From Anaeramoeba ignava (Eukaryota; Metamonada; Anaeramoebidae): 64,000 nucleotides of DNA. Location of the stretch: NCBI GenBank assembly GCA_028826165.1, contig JAPDFW010000136.1, positions 690,501 to 754,500 of the forward strand, given 5' to 3'. Both the position numbers and the translations under genes were made by a program. This document shows positions 1-11,314 of this stretch, in pieces; the first letter of the stretch is position 1, and the number at the start of each line of letters is the position of its first letter. A model generated the notes under the pieces. That model ran no database searches and was not told the DNA's origin. It worked only from the letters and a program-made list of their open reading frames with translations.

Positions 1-1745
1 TTTATAATTTAATTTATAATTTAATTTATAATTTTATTTATAATTTTAATTTATAATTTTATTTATAATTTTATTTATAATTTTATTTATATTTAATTTT
101 ATTTTATTTTTATTTTATTTATAATTTTATTTATAATTTAATTTATAATTTAATTTATAATTTTATTTATAATTTTATTTATAATTTTATTTATAATTTT
201 ATTTATAATTTTATTTATAATTTTATTTATAATTTAATTTATAATTTTATTTATAATTTAATTTATAATTTTATTTATAATTTTATTTATAATTTTATTT
301 ATAATTTTATTTATAATTTTATTTATAATTTAATTTTAATTTATAATTTAATTTTATTTATAATTTTATTTATAATTTAATTTATAATTTTAATTTTATT
401 TATAATTTAATTTATAATTTTATTTTATAATTTTATTTATAATTTTATTTATAATTTTATTTATAATTTAATTTATAATTTTATTTTAATTTTATTTATA
501 ATTTTTTATTTTATTTATAATTTATTTTATTTATAATTTATTTTAATTTATAATTTTATTTAATTTATAATTTTATTTTTTTTAATTTTATAATTTTATT
601 TATAATTTTTAATTTTATAATTTATAATTTTATTTATAATTTAATTTATTTTATTTATAATTTTATTTATAATTTAATTTATAATTTAATTTTAATTTAT
701 AATTTTATTTATAATTTTTTATAATTTATTTATATTTTAATTTATAATTTTAATTTATAATTTTAATTTATATTTTTTATTTATAATTTTAATTTATAAT
801 TTTATTTATAATTTTATTTATAATTTTATTTTAGAATTTATAATTTAATTTTAATTTATTTTATAATTTAATTTTAATTTTATTTTAATTTATAATTTTT
901 ATTTATAATTTATTTATAATTTTATTTATAATTTTATTTTAATTTATAATTTAATTTATAATTTTATTTATAATTTAATTTATAATTTTATTTTATTTTA
1001 ATTTTTAATTTTATTTTATAATTTTATTTATAATTTATATTTTAATTTTATTTATAATTTTATTTATAATTTTATTTTAATTTTAATTTATAATTTTTAT
1101 TTATAATTTTAATTTATAATTTTATTTATAATTTTAATTTTAATTTATAATTTTAATTTATAATTTTATTTATAATTTAATTTATAATTTAATTTTATAA
1201 TTTTAATTTTAATTTATAATTTTATTTATAATTTTTATTTATAATTTTTTATAATTTTATTTATTTTGAAATTTTATAATTTTATTTATAATTTTAATTT
1301 ATAATTTAATTTATAATTTAATTTATAATTTTATTTATAATTTAATTTATAATTTAATTTATAATTTTAATTTATAATTTTATTTATAATTTAATTTTAA
1401 TTTTATTTATAATTTTATTAATTTATAATTTTATTTATAATTTAATTTATAATTTTATTTATAATTTTATTTATAATTTAATTTATAATTTTATTTATAA
1501 TTTTAATTTATAATTTTATTTATAATTTTATTTATAATTTTATTTATAATTTAATTTATAATTTAATTTATATTTTTAATTTATAATTTAATTTATAATT
1601 TTATTTATAATTTAATTTATAATTTTATTTATAATTTAATTTATAATTTTATTTATAATTTTATTTATATTTTAATTTATAATTTTATTTATAATTTAAT
1701 TTATATTTTTATTTATAATTTTATTTATAATTTTATTTATAATTT
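1..1745. repeat. 12-bp A/T satellite, block 1
   Basis: Almost perfect tandem array of a 12-13 bp unit (ATTTATAATTTT and one-base variants such as TTTATAATTTAA), without a single C. It starts at or before the window edge. The next exon (about 1763) is preceded by a plausible acceptor (TTTTTTCAAG), so the block could be an intron of the gene that ends at 2250. The same unit fills the last intron of the COPZ gene at 2646-4120. Confidence 0.9.
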
Positions 1746-1782
1746 CCTAAAGTTTTTTCAAGATAACACAAAACCTACTTCA

Positions 1783-2250
1783 ATGGCTGTTACTGCAACC
1801 TTTGTTGCTAACTCTTCTGAATTTTTTCATGAAAAAACTTCATTTGATTCAAATTCAATGATTCGAAAATTTAACAAAATGTTTAAAGATAAAAAAATAA
1901 CACCTGAAATGAGATTTATTGGTGAATGGATTGAAGAAAATGAATCTGAAATTAAAGAGATATTCTCTTCAAAATCTCCTTCTTTAATTTTAACATATTT
2001 ATTAATGAATTTGTTAAAATATTATGAAAATATTTATCCTCCATTTGGTATCTTAAAAATTAAAAAGAAAAATTTTAACTGAAAAATTTTTTATTATTAT
2101 TATTAATTTTATTTATTTTAATAAAACAAAAAAAAAGCAAAAAAATCCGCTCTTGATACTGCTAATTCTCAAACTCAAAGATTATCAAATCCAAAAAGAA
2201 CAGGTGGTCAATCTGGAAGAAGACCTCCTTCAAGAAAAAAACGCAAATAA
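1783..2250 (+). CDS. Unknown protein, probably the 3' exons of a longer gene
   Basis: Two exons are readable: 1783-2047 and 2138-2250, joined by an AT-rich intron (donor GTATCT at 2048, acceptor AAAAG ending at 2137). The join keeps frame: ...YENIYPPF, then AKKSALDTANSQ. The frame stays open upstream of the ATG at 1783 (codons for DNTKPTS) to a possible acceptor ending at 1762, so the real gene may begin left of the satellite and this ATG need not be the start. The visible part is about 126 residues: a helical, charged segment around FIGEWIEENESEIKEIF, a hydrophobic helix SLILTYLLMNLL, and a basic tail ending GGQSGRRPPSRKKRK that resembles a nuclear localisation signal. I do not recognise a family. 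Convergent with COPZ on the other strand. Confidence 0.5.
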
Positions 2251-2456
2251 TTATACTTTTTTTGTTTTTTTTTTTTTTTTGAGAAACTCAATTTATTTCC
2301 TTTTATTTTTTTTTTTTCTACTTTTGGATTTCAAAAAAAAAAAAAAGGTTTTAAACAGAACAAATTCTTAATTTTTTTCTTTTAGATTATTTTTTAGATC
2401 TTTATTTAATTTTTTTTTTAAAAAAAAAAAGGAATTTAAAAAAGAAATTTTGATAA

Positions 2457-4525
2457 TTAATTATTTAAAAAATTTTGTAAAAATGATGATTTGTTTGATT
2501 GAGAATTTCCATCTTGAATTAAAGCACGACTTGCAATAGTTTCTGGGTTCATTTCTAAAATATAACCTTGATCACAAATTTCATCAAAAATTAGCATAAC
2601 AATATCTACATTTTCTATCAAAATTGTTTTATCTATTTGATTACTTTTTAATTTATAATTTAATTTATAATTTATTAATAATTTTATTTATAATTTTATT
2701 TATAATTTTATTTATAATTTTATTTATAATTTAATTTATAATTTAATTTATAATTTTATTTATAATTTTATTTATAATTTTATTTATAATTTAATTTATA
2801 ATTTATAATTTTATTTATAATTTAATTTATAATTTTATTTATAATTTAATTTATAATTTTATTTATAATTTTAATTTATAATTTTATTTATAATTTTATT
2901 TATAATTTTATTTATAATTTTATTTATAATTTATTTTATAATTTAATTTTATAATTTATTTTATAATTTTATTTATAATTTTATTTTTTATAATTTTATT
3001 TTATTTATTTATAATTTTTATTTATAATTTTATTTATAATTTTATTTATAATTTAATTTATAATTTTATTTATAATTTTATTTAATTTTAATTTTATTTA
3101 TAATTTTATTTATAATTTAATTTATAATTTTATTTATAATTTTATTTTAATTTATAATTTTATTTATAATTTTATAATTTTATTTATAATTTTATTTATA
3201 ATTTTATTTATAATTTTTATTTATAATTTTATTTATAATTAATTTATAATTTTATTTTTATTATTTTAAATTTTTATAATTTTAATTTATAATTTTAATT
3301 TATAATTTAATTTATAATTTAATTTATAATTTAATTTATAATTTAATTTATAATTTAATTTATAATTTAATTTATAATTTAATTTTAATTTAATTTAATT
3401 TATAATTTAATTTATAATTTAATTTTATAATTTTATTTATAATTTAATTTATAATTTTATTTATAATTTTTTAATTTTAATTTTATTTATAATTTTATTT
3501 ATAATTTTATTTTTTAATTTTATTTTATTTAATTTTAATTTATAATTTTTATAATTTATAATTTTTTAATTTTAATTTTAATTTTATTTAATTTTAATTT
3601 AATTTATAATTTTATTTATAATTTTTTTTATAATTTATATTTTAATTTTAATTTATTTATAATTTTATTTTAATTTAATTTATAATTTTTATTTATATAA
3701 TTTTTTAATTTTAATAATTTTATTTATAATTTATTTATAATTTTAATTTATAATTTTATTTATTTAATTTTATTTATAATTTAATTTATAATTTTAATTT
3801 ATAATTTAATTTATAATTTTAATTTTATTTATAATTTAATTTATAATTTTATTTTATAATTTAATTTATAATTTAATTTATTTTAATTTAATTTTATTTA
3901 TAATTTTATTTATAATTTATAATTTAATTTATAATTTTATTTATATTTTTATTTATATAATTTATATTTATTTATTTTTATTTATAATTTAATTTATAAT
4001 TTATTTATAATTTTATTTATAATTTAATTTATAATTTTATTTATAATTTTATTTATAATTTAATTTATAATTTTATTTATAATTTAATTTATAATTTTAT
4101 TTATAATTTTATTTATAATTTTACCGGAAAATAAGAAGTAATGTAGTATAAAAATTTTGAAGAACATTATATAAAATTAATTCATTTTCATCTTGATTTC
4201 CAGTTACAAATAAATGAAGATCTGAAAAACTTTTTGCACATGTAATTGAATTTTGAATTTCAATAATTTCTTCTAATAAAAGAAAAAAATATTTTAAATA
4301 CAAAAATTTTTGGTTTTTTTTTCTTGAATCCAAAAACTGAAAAAATTGTATTTATTATTATTTTTAAAACAAACCACCAGAATTAACTTTATCTATTAAT
4401 TGTTTTTCAAAATGTCTTTGTCTTTTTAATGTTTTAAAATGATCTCCATAATATCTACAATAAAGTCTTTTCCCTTCTTTATCTAAAAGTAAAATACACC
4501 AAACTGTAAATAATCCTTGTTCCAT
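2457..4525 (-). CDS. COPZ: Coatomer subunit zeta (zeta-COP)
   Basis: Small subunit of the COPI coat F-subcomplex, which acts in retrograde Golgi-ER vesicle transport. Three exons read on the minus strand: 4525-4375, 4272-4125 and 2643-2457, together 161 codons plus TAA (animal zeta-COP is about 177 residues). Landmarks in order: the start MEQGLFTVWCILLLDKEGKR (longin-like first strand), FEKQLIDKVNSG, then LHLFVTGNQDENELILYNVL, which matches the family segment [22 protein letters not shown], and in the last exon IVMLIFDEICDQGYILEMNP, matching the family's LAVDEIVDGGVILESDP. Intron 2 (4124-2644, donor GTAAAA) is 1.48 kb of 12-bp satellite; the splice rebuilds codon CGT (R) and gives LLIFRNQIDKTILIENVD, in line with the family. 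Intron 1 (4374-4273) has two possible donors three bases apart; I chose GTTTGT. All exon phases agree. Confidence 0.88.
2646..4120. repeat. 12-bp A/T satellite, block 2, inside COPZ intron 2
   Basis: Same ATTTATAATTTT-type unit as 1-1745, with some irregular stretches (3240-3290, 3480-3720). It occupies essentially the whole last intron of COPZ, leaving only the splice sites. Confidence 0.9.
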
Positions 4526-5080
4526 TTTTTTTAATTTTTTGATTTATTATTTTTTAATAAAATAAAATAAAAAAAGAAGAAAAAAAAAATGAAAAAAAAA
4601 ATGAAAAAAAAAATTTAATTTTTCTTCTTTTTTTTTAAATAATAAAATAATATAAAATAAGCAAATATTTATTTTAAAATTTCTTTTTTTTAAATTTCTT
4701 TTTTTATTTTTATTAATTGATTGTTTTTTTTTTTTTTTTTTTTGTGACATTTAAAATAGATTAAATAAATAAATGAATTTTTGTAATTAAAATTATAAAT
4801 AAATTTATTATTAAATTATAATTTAAATTTTAATAACTTTTTAAAACAATTTTTTTTGATCAATTTATCAAAAAAAAAACATAAAAACAATTCAAAAAAA
4901 AAAACAAAAAAAAAATTTATTTTTTTATTAATTTTTTTAATTTTATTTTTCTTTTTTTTTTTAATTTTTCTTTTTATAATTTTTAAATAATACCAAATTT
5001 TTATAATTTTCAAGTGCAAATAAAAAAGAATAATTAAAAAAAAAAAAAAATTTTTTTTGAAAACACGAAAATTTTACAAA
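4526..5080. other. AT-rich intergenic region between COPZ and the PHD-finger gene (divergent)
   Basis: Homopolymer-rich T and A runs; no convincing gene. The short open frames here are translations of homopolymers. Being between two divergent starts it should hold both promoters; the minus-strand side has A-rich ATG-containing runs (AAAAAAATGAAAAAAAAAATG at 4577-4610) that read TTTTTCATTTTT toward COPZ. Confidence 0.5.
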
Positions 5081-8000
5081 ATGAAACGGAAACAAAGCCC
5101 AATTCCACGAGCGGAACAGCCACCAAAGCAAGTACCAAAACCTGCACCACTACATCCACAAACACCACATTTTCCTCCATTTTCAAATTCACCTTTACAT
5201 TTCGAAACTGTTTCTCAATCACCTTTTGTACTTTCAACCGTCCAATCTCCTTCTAATACTTTCCTTACTTCAATTCAACAACAATCTCCTCTTTATTTGC
5301 TTTCTATTGTTTGCGACTATATGTTCACTGGCGAAATGTCAATAAATCCAAATTCTTTTACAAATGAATTTACAACTGGAATTATAAATGCAATTACAAA
5401 TGAATTTAAAAATCCAAATAAAAATATAAATAAAAATACAAATATAAATTCAAATAAAAATACAAATATAAATTCAAATAAAAATACAAATATAAATCCA
5501 AATATAAATAAAAACAAAAATCCAAATATAAATAAAAACAAAAATCCAAATATAAATCCAAATATAAATCCAAATATAAATCCAAATATAAATCCAAATA
5601 TAAATCCAAATATAAATCCAAATATAAATCCAAATATAAATCCAAATAAAAATCAAATATAAATCCAAAATATAAAAATCCAAATATAAATCCAAAAATA
5701 TAAATCCAAATATAAATCCAAATATAAATCCAAATATAAATATAAATCCAAATATAAATCCAAATATAAATCCAAATATAAATAAAAATATAAATCCAAA
5801 TATAAATATAAATCCAAATATAAATCCAAATTCAAATATAAATCCAAATATAAATCCAAATATAAATCCAAATAAAAATCCAAATATAAACCAAATATAA
5901 ATCAAAATATAAATAAAAATATAAATAAAAATATAAATCCAAATATAAATCCAAATATAAATCCAAATATAAATCCAAATATAAATCCAAATATAAATCC
6001 AAATAAAAATCCAAATATAAATCCAAATATAAATCCAAATATAAAATCCAAATCCAAATCCAAATCCAAATCCAAATCCAAATCCAAATATAAATCCAAA
6101 TCCAAATCCAAATCCAAATCCAAATCCAAATCCAAATCCAAATTCAAATTCAAATCCAAATTCAAATTCAAATTCAAATTCAAATTCAAATATAAATCCA
6201 AATTAAATCCAAATTCAAAAAATAAAATTCAAATCCAAATTCCAAATTCAAATTCAAATTCAAATTCAAATTCCAAATTCAAATAAATCAAAATCAAAAT
6301 CCCAAAATCCAAAATCCAAATCAAAATCAAAATCAAAATCAAAATCAAAATCAAAATCAAAATCAAAATCAAAATCAAAATCAAAATCAAAATCAAAATC
6401 AAAATCAAAATCAAAATCAAAATCAAAATCAAAATCAAAATCAAAATCAAAATCAAAATCAAAATCAAAATCAAAATCAAAATCAAAATCAAAATCAAAA
6501 TCAAAATCAAAATCAAAATCAAAATCAAAATCAAAATAAAAATCAAAATCAAAATCAAAATCAAAATAAAAATCAAAATCAAAATATAAATATAAATCCA
6601 AATCCAAATCCAAATATAAATCAAAATTCAAATCAAAATCAAAATCCAAATCCAAATCCAAATCCAAATATAAATCAAAATCAAAAATCAAAATCAAAAT
6701 ACAAATCAAAATCAAAATACAAATCCAAATTCTTTTGCAAATCCAACTAACAATCCATTTATTTCTTTTTCAAAATCTTTCACTCAAAAAATCCCCATTC
6801 AAAATATCCCAAATTTTATTCCAAATAATTCTTCTTTTTCTTATTCAAATAAAAATGACAAACAAATTTCACATAATCAAAAATTTGTACAGAGTCATCA
6901 AAACCAAAAATTGAATAATCAAAAAGAATATGTAAATAAAATCAATCAAGTGGAAAATAATCCAACACAAATTATAAAAAACTCAAAAAAAGTTTCAAGT
7001 AATATAAACCAAAAACAAAATAACGTAAATATAACTAAAAATACAAATACAAATATAGATACAAATATAGATACAAATATAGATACAAATACAAATACAA
7101 ATACAGATACAAATATAGATACAAATATAGATACAAATATAGATACAAATATAGATACAAATCAAAATACAAATACAAATATAGATACAAATCAAAATCA
7201 AAATATAAATATAAATTTAAATCAAAATCAAAAATCAAATATAAATTTAAATCAAAACCAAAAAATCCCAAATAATCCAAAAAATATACAAAATATAAAT
7301 ATGGATCTAACAAGAATGATTAAAAATGAAAATCCAAATCAAAAAAATATCAATATAAACAATCCAAATACTATACAAAATAACATGAACCAAATTCCAA
7401 TCCATCCCAATAATATTGGAAATAACATAGGGCCAATAGCAATGAACCCTAATCAAATACCTCATATGATGAACCCAATACCAATGAATACAAATTACAT
7501 ATTTTCAAGAGGAGTTCCAATTATGAATCCAAATGGGAATTTTATGAAAGTACTAACACCAAACAATCCACAAATGAAAGCACTAACGATAAACGGAGGG
7601 GGAATATCAATGATGCCAAACGGGACACAAATACCATATATGGGCATGCCTCCGTACATTATCCCAATAAACTCTAATCCAATGCACAGAATGCAATCAT
7701 CTCCAAAAAATCAATCGCCAGTAAATAAAGACCCAAAATCAGCACAAAATCCAAATTCAAATTCAAATCCAAAAAATCAACCCAAACAACCTAATTCAGC
7801 ACAAAAACAAAATCAACGCAAAAGTCCAATAACAAATCCAAATTTCTCACAAAAAAGAAATAAAAGTCCAACTTCACTAAAAAATTCAAAACAAATTTTA
7901 AAAAATAATAACAATAATAATACTAATTCAGAAAAGAAACAGAAAATCCCAAATCATTTGCAAACAAGAAATCAAGAAAAAAAAAGAAAGGAAATTTCAA

Positions 8001-8695
8001 TAAATTATGATCAAGAACAAAAAAATTCATTTTTAAAACGTTTGAAAAATGGACAATCAAAAACCACACAAAATTCCAATCAAAATCAAAATCAAAATAA
8101 AAATAAAAACCAAAATCAAAATAAAAATAAAAACCAAAATCAAAATGAAAATAAAAATCAAAATCAAAATGAAAATAAAAATCAAAATCAAAATCAATAT
8201 GAAAATGAAAATCAAAATAAAAATCAAAATCAAAATAAAAATCAAAATCAAAATCAAAATCAAAATGGAAAAAAACCAAAAATAAAAAAAATCAAAATGA
8301 AAACAAGAACAACATCACAAATAGAAAAACTGGAAAATCAAAATGAAAACACAATAAAATATGAAACCAGAAGAATAACAAGAAGCCAAATGAAAAAAAG
8401 ATTGAATGAATCTGAAAATTCTGAAGATGAATCAGATTTCGAAGAAAATGAAGATTCTTTGCATAGTTCATCAGAAGAATCAAATGATATTATTCAATGT
8501 ATTTGTGGAAATAATTTTTCAAGAGGAGAAATGGTTCAATGTGATTCTTGTAAAATATGGCAACATATTGATTGTTTGGGATTTAAATCAGGTAATGACC
8601 TTCCAGATTTCTATTTTTGTCAGAAATGTAAAAGCAAATTTAAAAAGCAAAATGAAACTGAACCTTTTGAAAAAAAAGTGGAAAATAATTTATGA
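5081..8695 (+). CDS. Asn/Pro/Gln-rich protein with C-terminal PHD finger (frame broken inside repeats)
   Basis: Probably one gene. The ATG at 5081 opens a Pro-rich N-terminus ([14 protein letters not shown]) followed by a non-repetitive segment ([20 protein letters not shown]) and then NPNI/NKN repeats; this frame stops at 5660. From about 6683 the same frame number is open again to the TGA at 8693: [14 protein letters not shown]-rich repeats, an M/P-rich stretch ([18 protein letters not shown]), QNKNQ repeats, an acidic [16 protein letters not shown], and a PHD finger at about 8490-8640 with the C4-H-C3 pattern: CIC, CDSC, H and C in WQHIDC, and CQKC. PHD fingers commonly read histone H3 tails, so a chromatin role is likely. 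Between 5660 and 6683 only repeats lie, with several one- or two-base phase changes. Either the assembly has indels there, an intron is hidden, or the gene is damaged. Confidence 0.65.
5410..6720. repeat. Coding-type repeat tract: ATAAATCCAAAT then CCAAAT then CAAAAT arrays
   Basis: Successive blocks: ATAAATCCAAAT 12-mers (reading NPNI), CCAAAT/TCAAAT hexamers at about 6048-6290, and near-perfect CAAAAT hexamers at about 6318-6590 (reading NQ, KS or IK depending on frame). Unit lengths are multiples of three, but isolated one-base changes (for example the extra A near 6683-6687) move the frame. Confidence 0.85.
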
Positions 8696-8795
8696 AAAAT
8701 TTAATAATAACAAAACAAAATAAAATAATTATTGAAAGATTTTTTTTTTCATTTTTTTTTTTCCATTTTTTTTAATTTTTTCAATTTATTAAAAA

Positions 8796-11246
8796 ATGAT
8801 TCAAAATGTTTTTAAATTTTCTAATTCATTTTCTTTAAGAAATTTTGTTACTTCAATTAAATCAGCAACTCAACATTTAAAAATAAATCAACCAAGACCA
8901 GAAACCCATCCTCATTTAATTAAAAAAGGTGAATTAACACCAGGAATAACTTTTGATGAATATCAACAACGTAGAAAAAAATTAATGGAAAATATACCTT
9001 CAGATTCAAATCATCAACAAAAAATGTTTTGGTATGTTTGAAGAAAAAATTAATATAAAATAAATATTAATATAAATATAAATATAAATATTAATATAAA
9101 TATAAAATATAAAATAAAATAAATCATAAGCATAAAAAAATATAAATAAAAAAATAAAAATATAAATATAAATATAAATATAAATATAAATATAAATATA
9201 AATATAAATATAAATATAAATATAAATATAAATATAAATATAAATATAAATAAAAATATAAATATAAATAAAAATATAAATATAAATATAAATCTAAAAT
9301 AAATATAAAAATAAAATATAAATATAAAATATAAATATAAATATAAATATAAATATAAATATAAATATAAAAATAAATATAAATATAAATATAAATATAA
9401 AAATATAAATAAATATAAATAAATATAAATATAAATATAAAATATAAATATAAAATATAAATATAAAATAAAATATAAATATAAATATAAATATAAATAT
9501 AAATATAAAATAAAAATAAAAATAAAAAAATAAACATAAATATAAATATAAATATAAAATATAAATATAAATATAAATATAAATATAAATATAAATATAA
9601 ATATAAATATAAATATAAATATAAATATAAAAATATATAAATATAAATATAAATTTAAAAAATATAAATATAAATATAAATATAAATATAAATATAAAAA
9701 ATATAAATATAAATATAAAAATATAAATATAAATATAAATATAAATATAAAATATAAATATAAATATAAATATAAATATAAATATAAATATAAATATAAA
9801 TATAAATATAACATAAAATATGAAATATAAAAATATAAAATATAAATATAAATATAAATATAAATATAAATATATATAAATATAAATATAAATATAAATA
9901 TAAATATAAATATAAATATAAATATAAATATAAATATAAATATAAATATAAATATAAATATAAATATAAATATAAATATAAATATAAATATAAATATAAA
10001 TATAAATATAAATATAAATATAAATTTAAATATATAAAATAAATTTTTATTTAAAAATAGATTGAGATTCCAACAAGCATCAAATTTCTTTTATTACACT
10101 GGTATTTCAACACCAGATTCAATTTGTACATTTGAAAAAGAAAAAAATAACAAATTCAAATACTCAATCTTTTCAGAACAAAAAGGAAAAGAATATGAAT
10201 TATGGTGGGGAAAACAAACACAAAAAGAAGATTTAAAAAAAATTTTTGGAGTTGATGAAATTTTTCAAATTGAAGATTTCCAGAATTTCCTTAAAAAAAA
10301 ACTGGAAAAATACAATCAATTTTTCGTCATTTCTGAAGATGAACATATTAGCTTCAGAATAACAATTTCGCAAATAATAACGCAAATAAAAAAAAGTCAA
10401 GAAGTGAAATTATTCAATGCGGTTGGATTTGGAGAAAACCAAAGAAAAGTAAAAAGCAAAGCAGAACTTGAATTACTTCGTAAATCTGCTTTAATAGGAA
10501 GTTATGCATTAAAAAAAGTCATTTCCAAAACAAAACCTGGAATGATTGAAAACCAATTGGCAGCGGAATTTGAATATCACTGCAAAATGCAAGGAGCAGA
10601 ATTTTTAAGTTTTCCTTGCATAGTTGCGTCTGGAATCAACGGCACTATCATTCATTATCTACATAATAATCAAGTGCTTGAGGAAAACGATCTCATATTA
10701 ATGGATTGTGGATGCGAATTATATGGATATTCTTCCGACATTTCAAGAACATTTCCAGCCAATGGAAAATTCACAAACGCGCAGAAAAAGCTCTATGACT
10801 CAGTGTTAAAAGAACAAGAAAATTTGATCCAAATGTGTCAAACGGGGGTTACAATTGAAAATCTTCATCTTGAAGCAGAACGGGGGTTAGCTCGAGCTCT
10901 GATCAACCTCGGAATCCTTAAGCCCCCATCCCTTCAAGTCCCGCTTTCTCGCGATCTTGTTCATCGCTTCTTCCCTCATTCTGTCTCACATCTCCTTGGT
11001 GTTGATGTTCATGATTGCGAAAATTTGCCAAAAAATCAACCACTTCAAAATGGTACTGTTTTAACTATTGAACCTGGTCTTTATATACCAAATGACCCAG
11101 ATATTCCATTAGAATTCCGTGGTTTGGGCATTAGAATCGAAGATGATGTCGTTATTCATGGAGATTCTCCAGAGGTTTTGACTGATTCAGTTCCAAAAAA
11201 AACTCAAGAAATTGAATCTTTAATGAATAAAGAAGAAAAAAAATAA
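8796..11246 (+). CDS. Intermediate-cleaving / Xaa-Pro aminopeptidase 3 homologue (M24B), organellar
   Basis: XPNPEP3/Icp55-type metallopeptidase that trims destabilising N-terminal residues from imported mitochondrial proteins. Exon 1 (8796-9031): a presequence-like start ([20 protein letters not shown]; basic, hydroxylated, no acidic residues), then the family signature [20 protein letters not shown] and the YQQRRKKLM helix. Exon 2 (10061-11246): NFFYYTGI and the full pita-bread catalytic domain. All five metal ligands are visible: Asp in LMDCGC, Asp in SSDISRTF, His in [11 protein letters not shown], Glu in TIEPGLYIP, Glu in RIEDDVV. The intron is an ATAAAT array. Two problems: the conserved stretch of about 20 residues expected between the exons (family pattern ...YMSNDIPY...) is absent, and direct splicing of the visible sites creates TG|A, a stop. 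An internal exon therefore seems to be missing from the array region. A promoter-like T-run/CAT/T-run lies just upstream. Confidence 0.85.
9053..10035. repeat. ATAAAT hexamer array in the aminopeptidase intron
   Basis: About 1 kb of TATAAA/ATAAAT hexamers with occasional 1-4 base interruptions (TAAATCATAAGCATAAAAAAA near 9119, AACATAAAATATGAAA near 9809). No coding-like sequence could be found in it. The long minus-strand open frame across it is a translation of the repeat. Confidence 0.9.
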
Positions 11247-11314
11247 TTAGAAAAATTTTTTCATTTTTATTTTTTATTTTTCATTTTTTTACTTTTTAAA
11301 AACAAAAACAAATT

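Noticed and set aside
1-1745. Telomeric or subtelomeric repeat at the contig end
   Set aside because: The unit has no G/C-rich strand, and the same repeat recurs inside a COPZ intron at 2646-4120, so it is a satellite, not a telomere.
4121-4333. Separate 70-residue minus-strand gene
   Set aside because: Its end is COPZ exon 2 and its start (DSRKKNQKFLYLKYFFLLL) is intron 1 read through; splicing at 4272 fits the zeta-COP family.
6229-6715. Two minus-strand frames (ILILIL and DFDFDF)
   Set aside because: Mirror translations of CAAAAT hexamers of the PHD-finger gene.
9050-9814. Long minus-strand frame ([12 protein letters not shown]...)
   Set aside because: Translation of the ATAAAT hexamer array in an intron; no non-repeat sequence and no start context.
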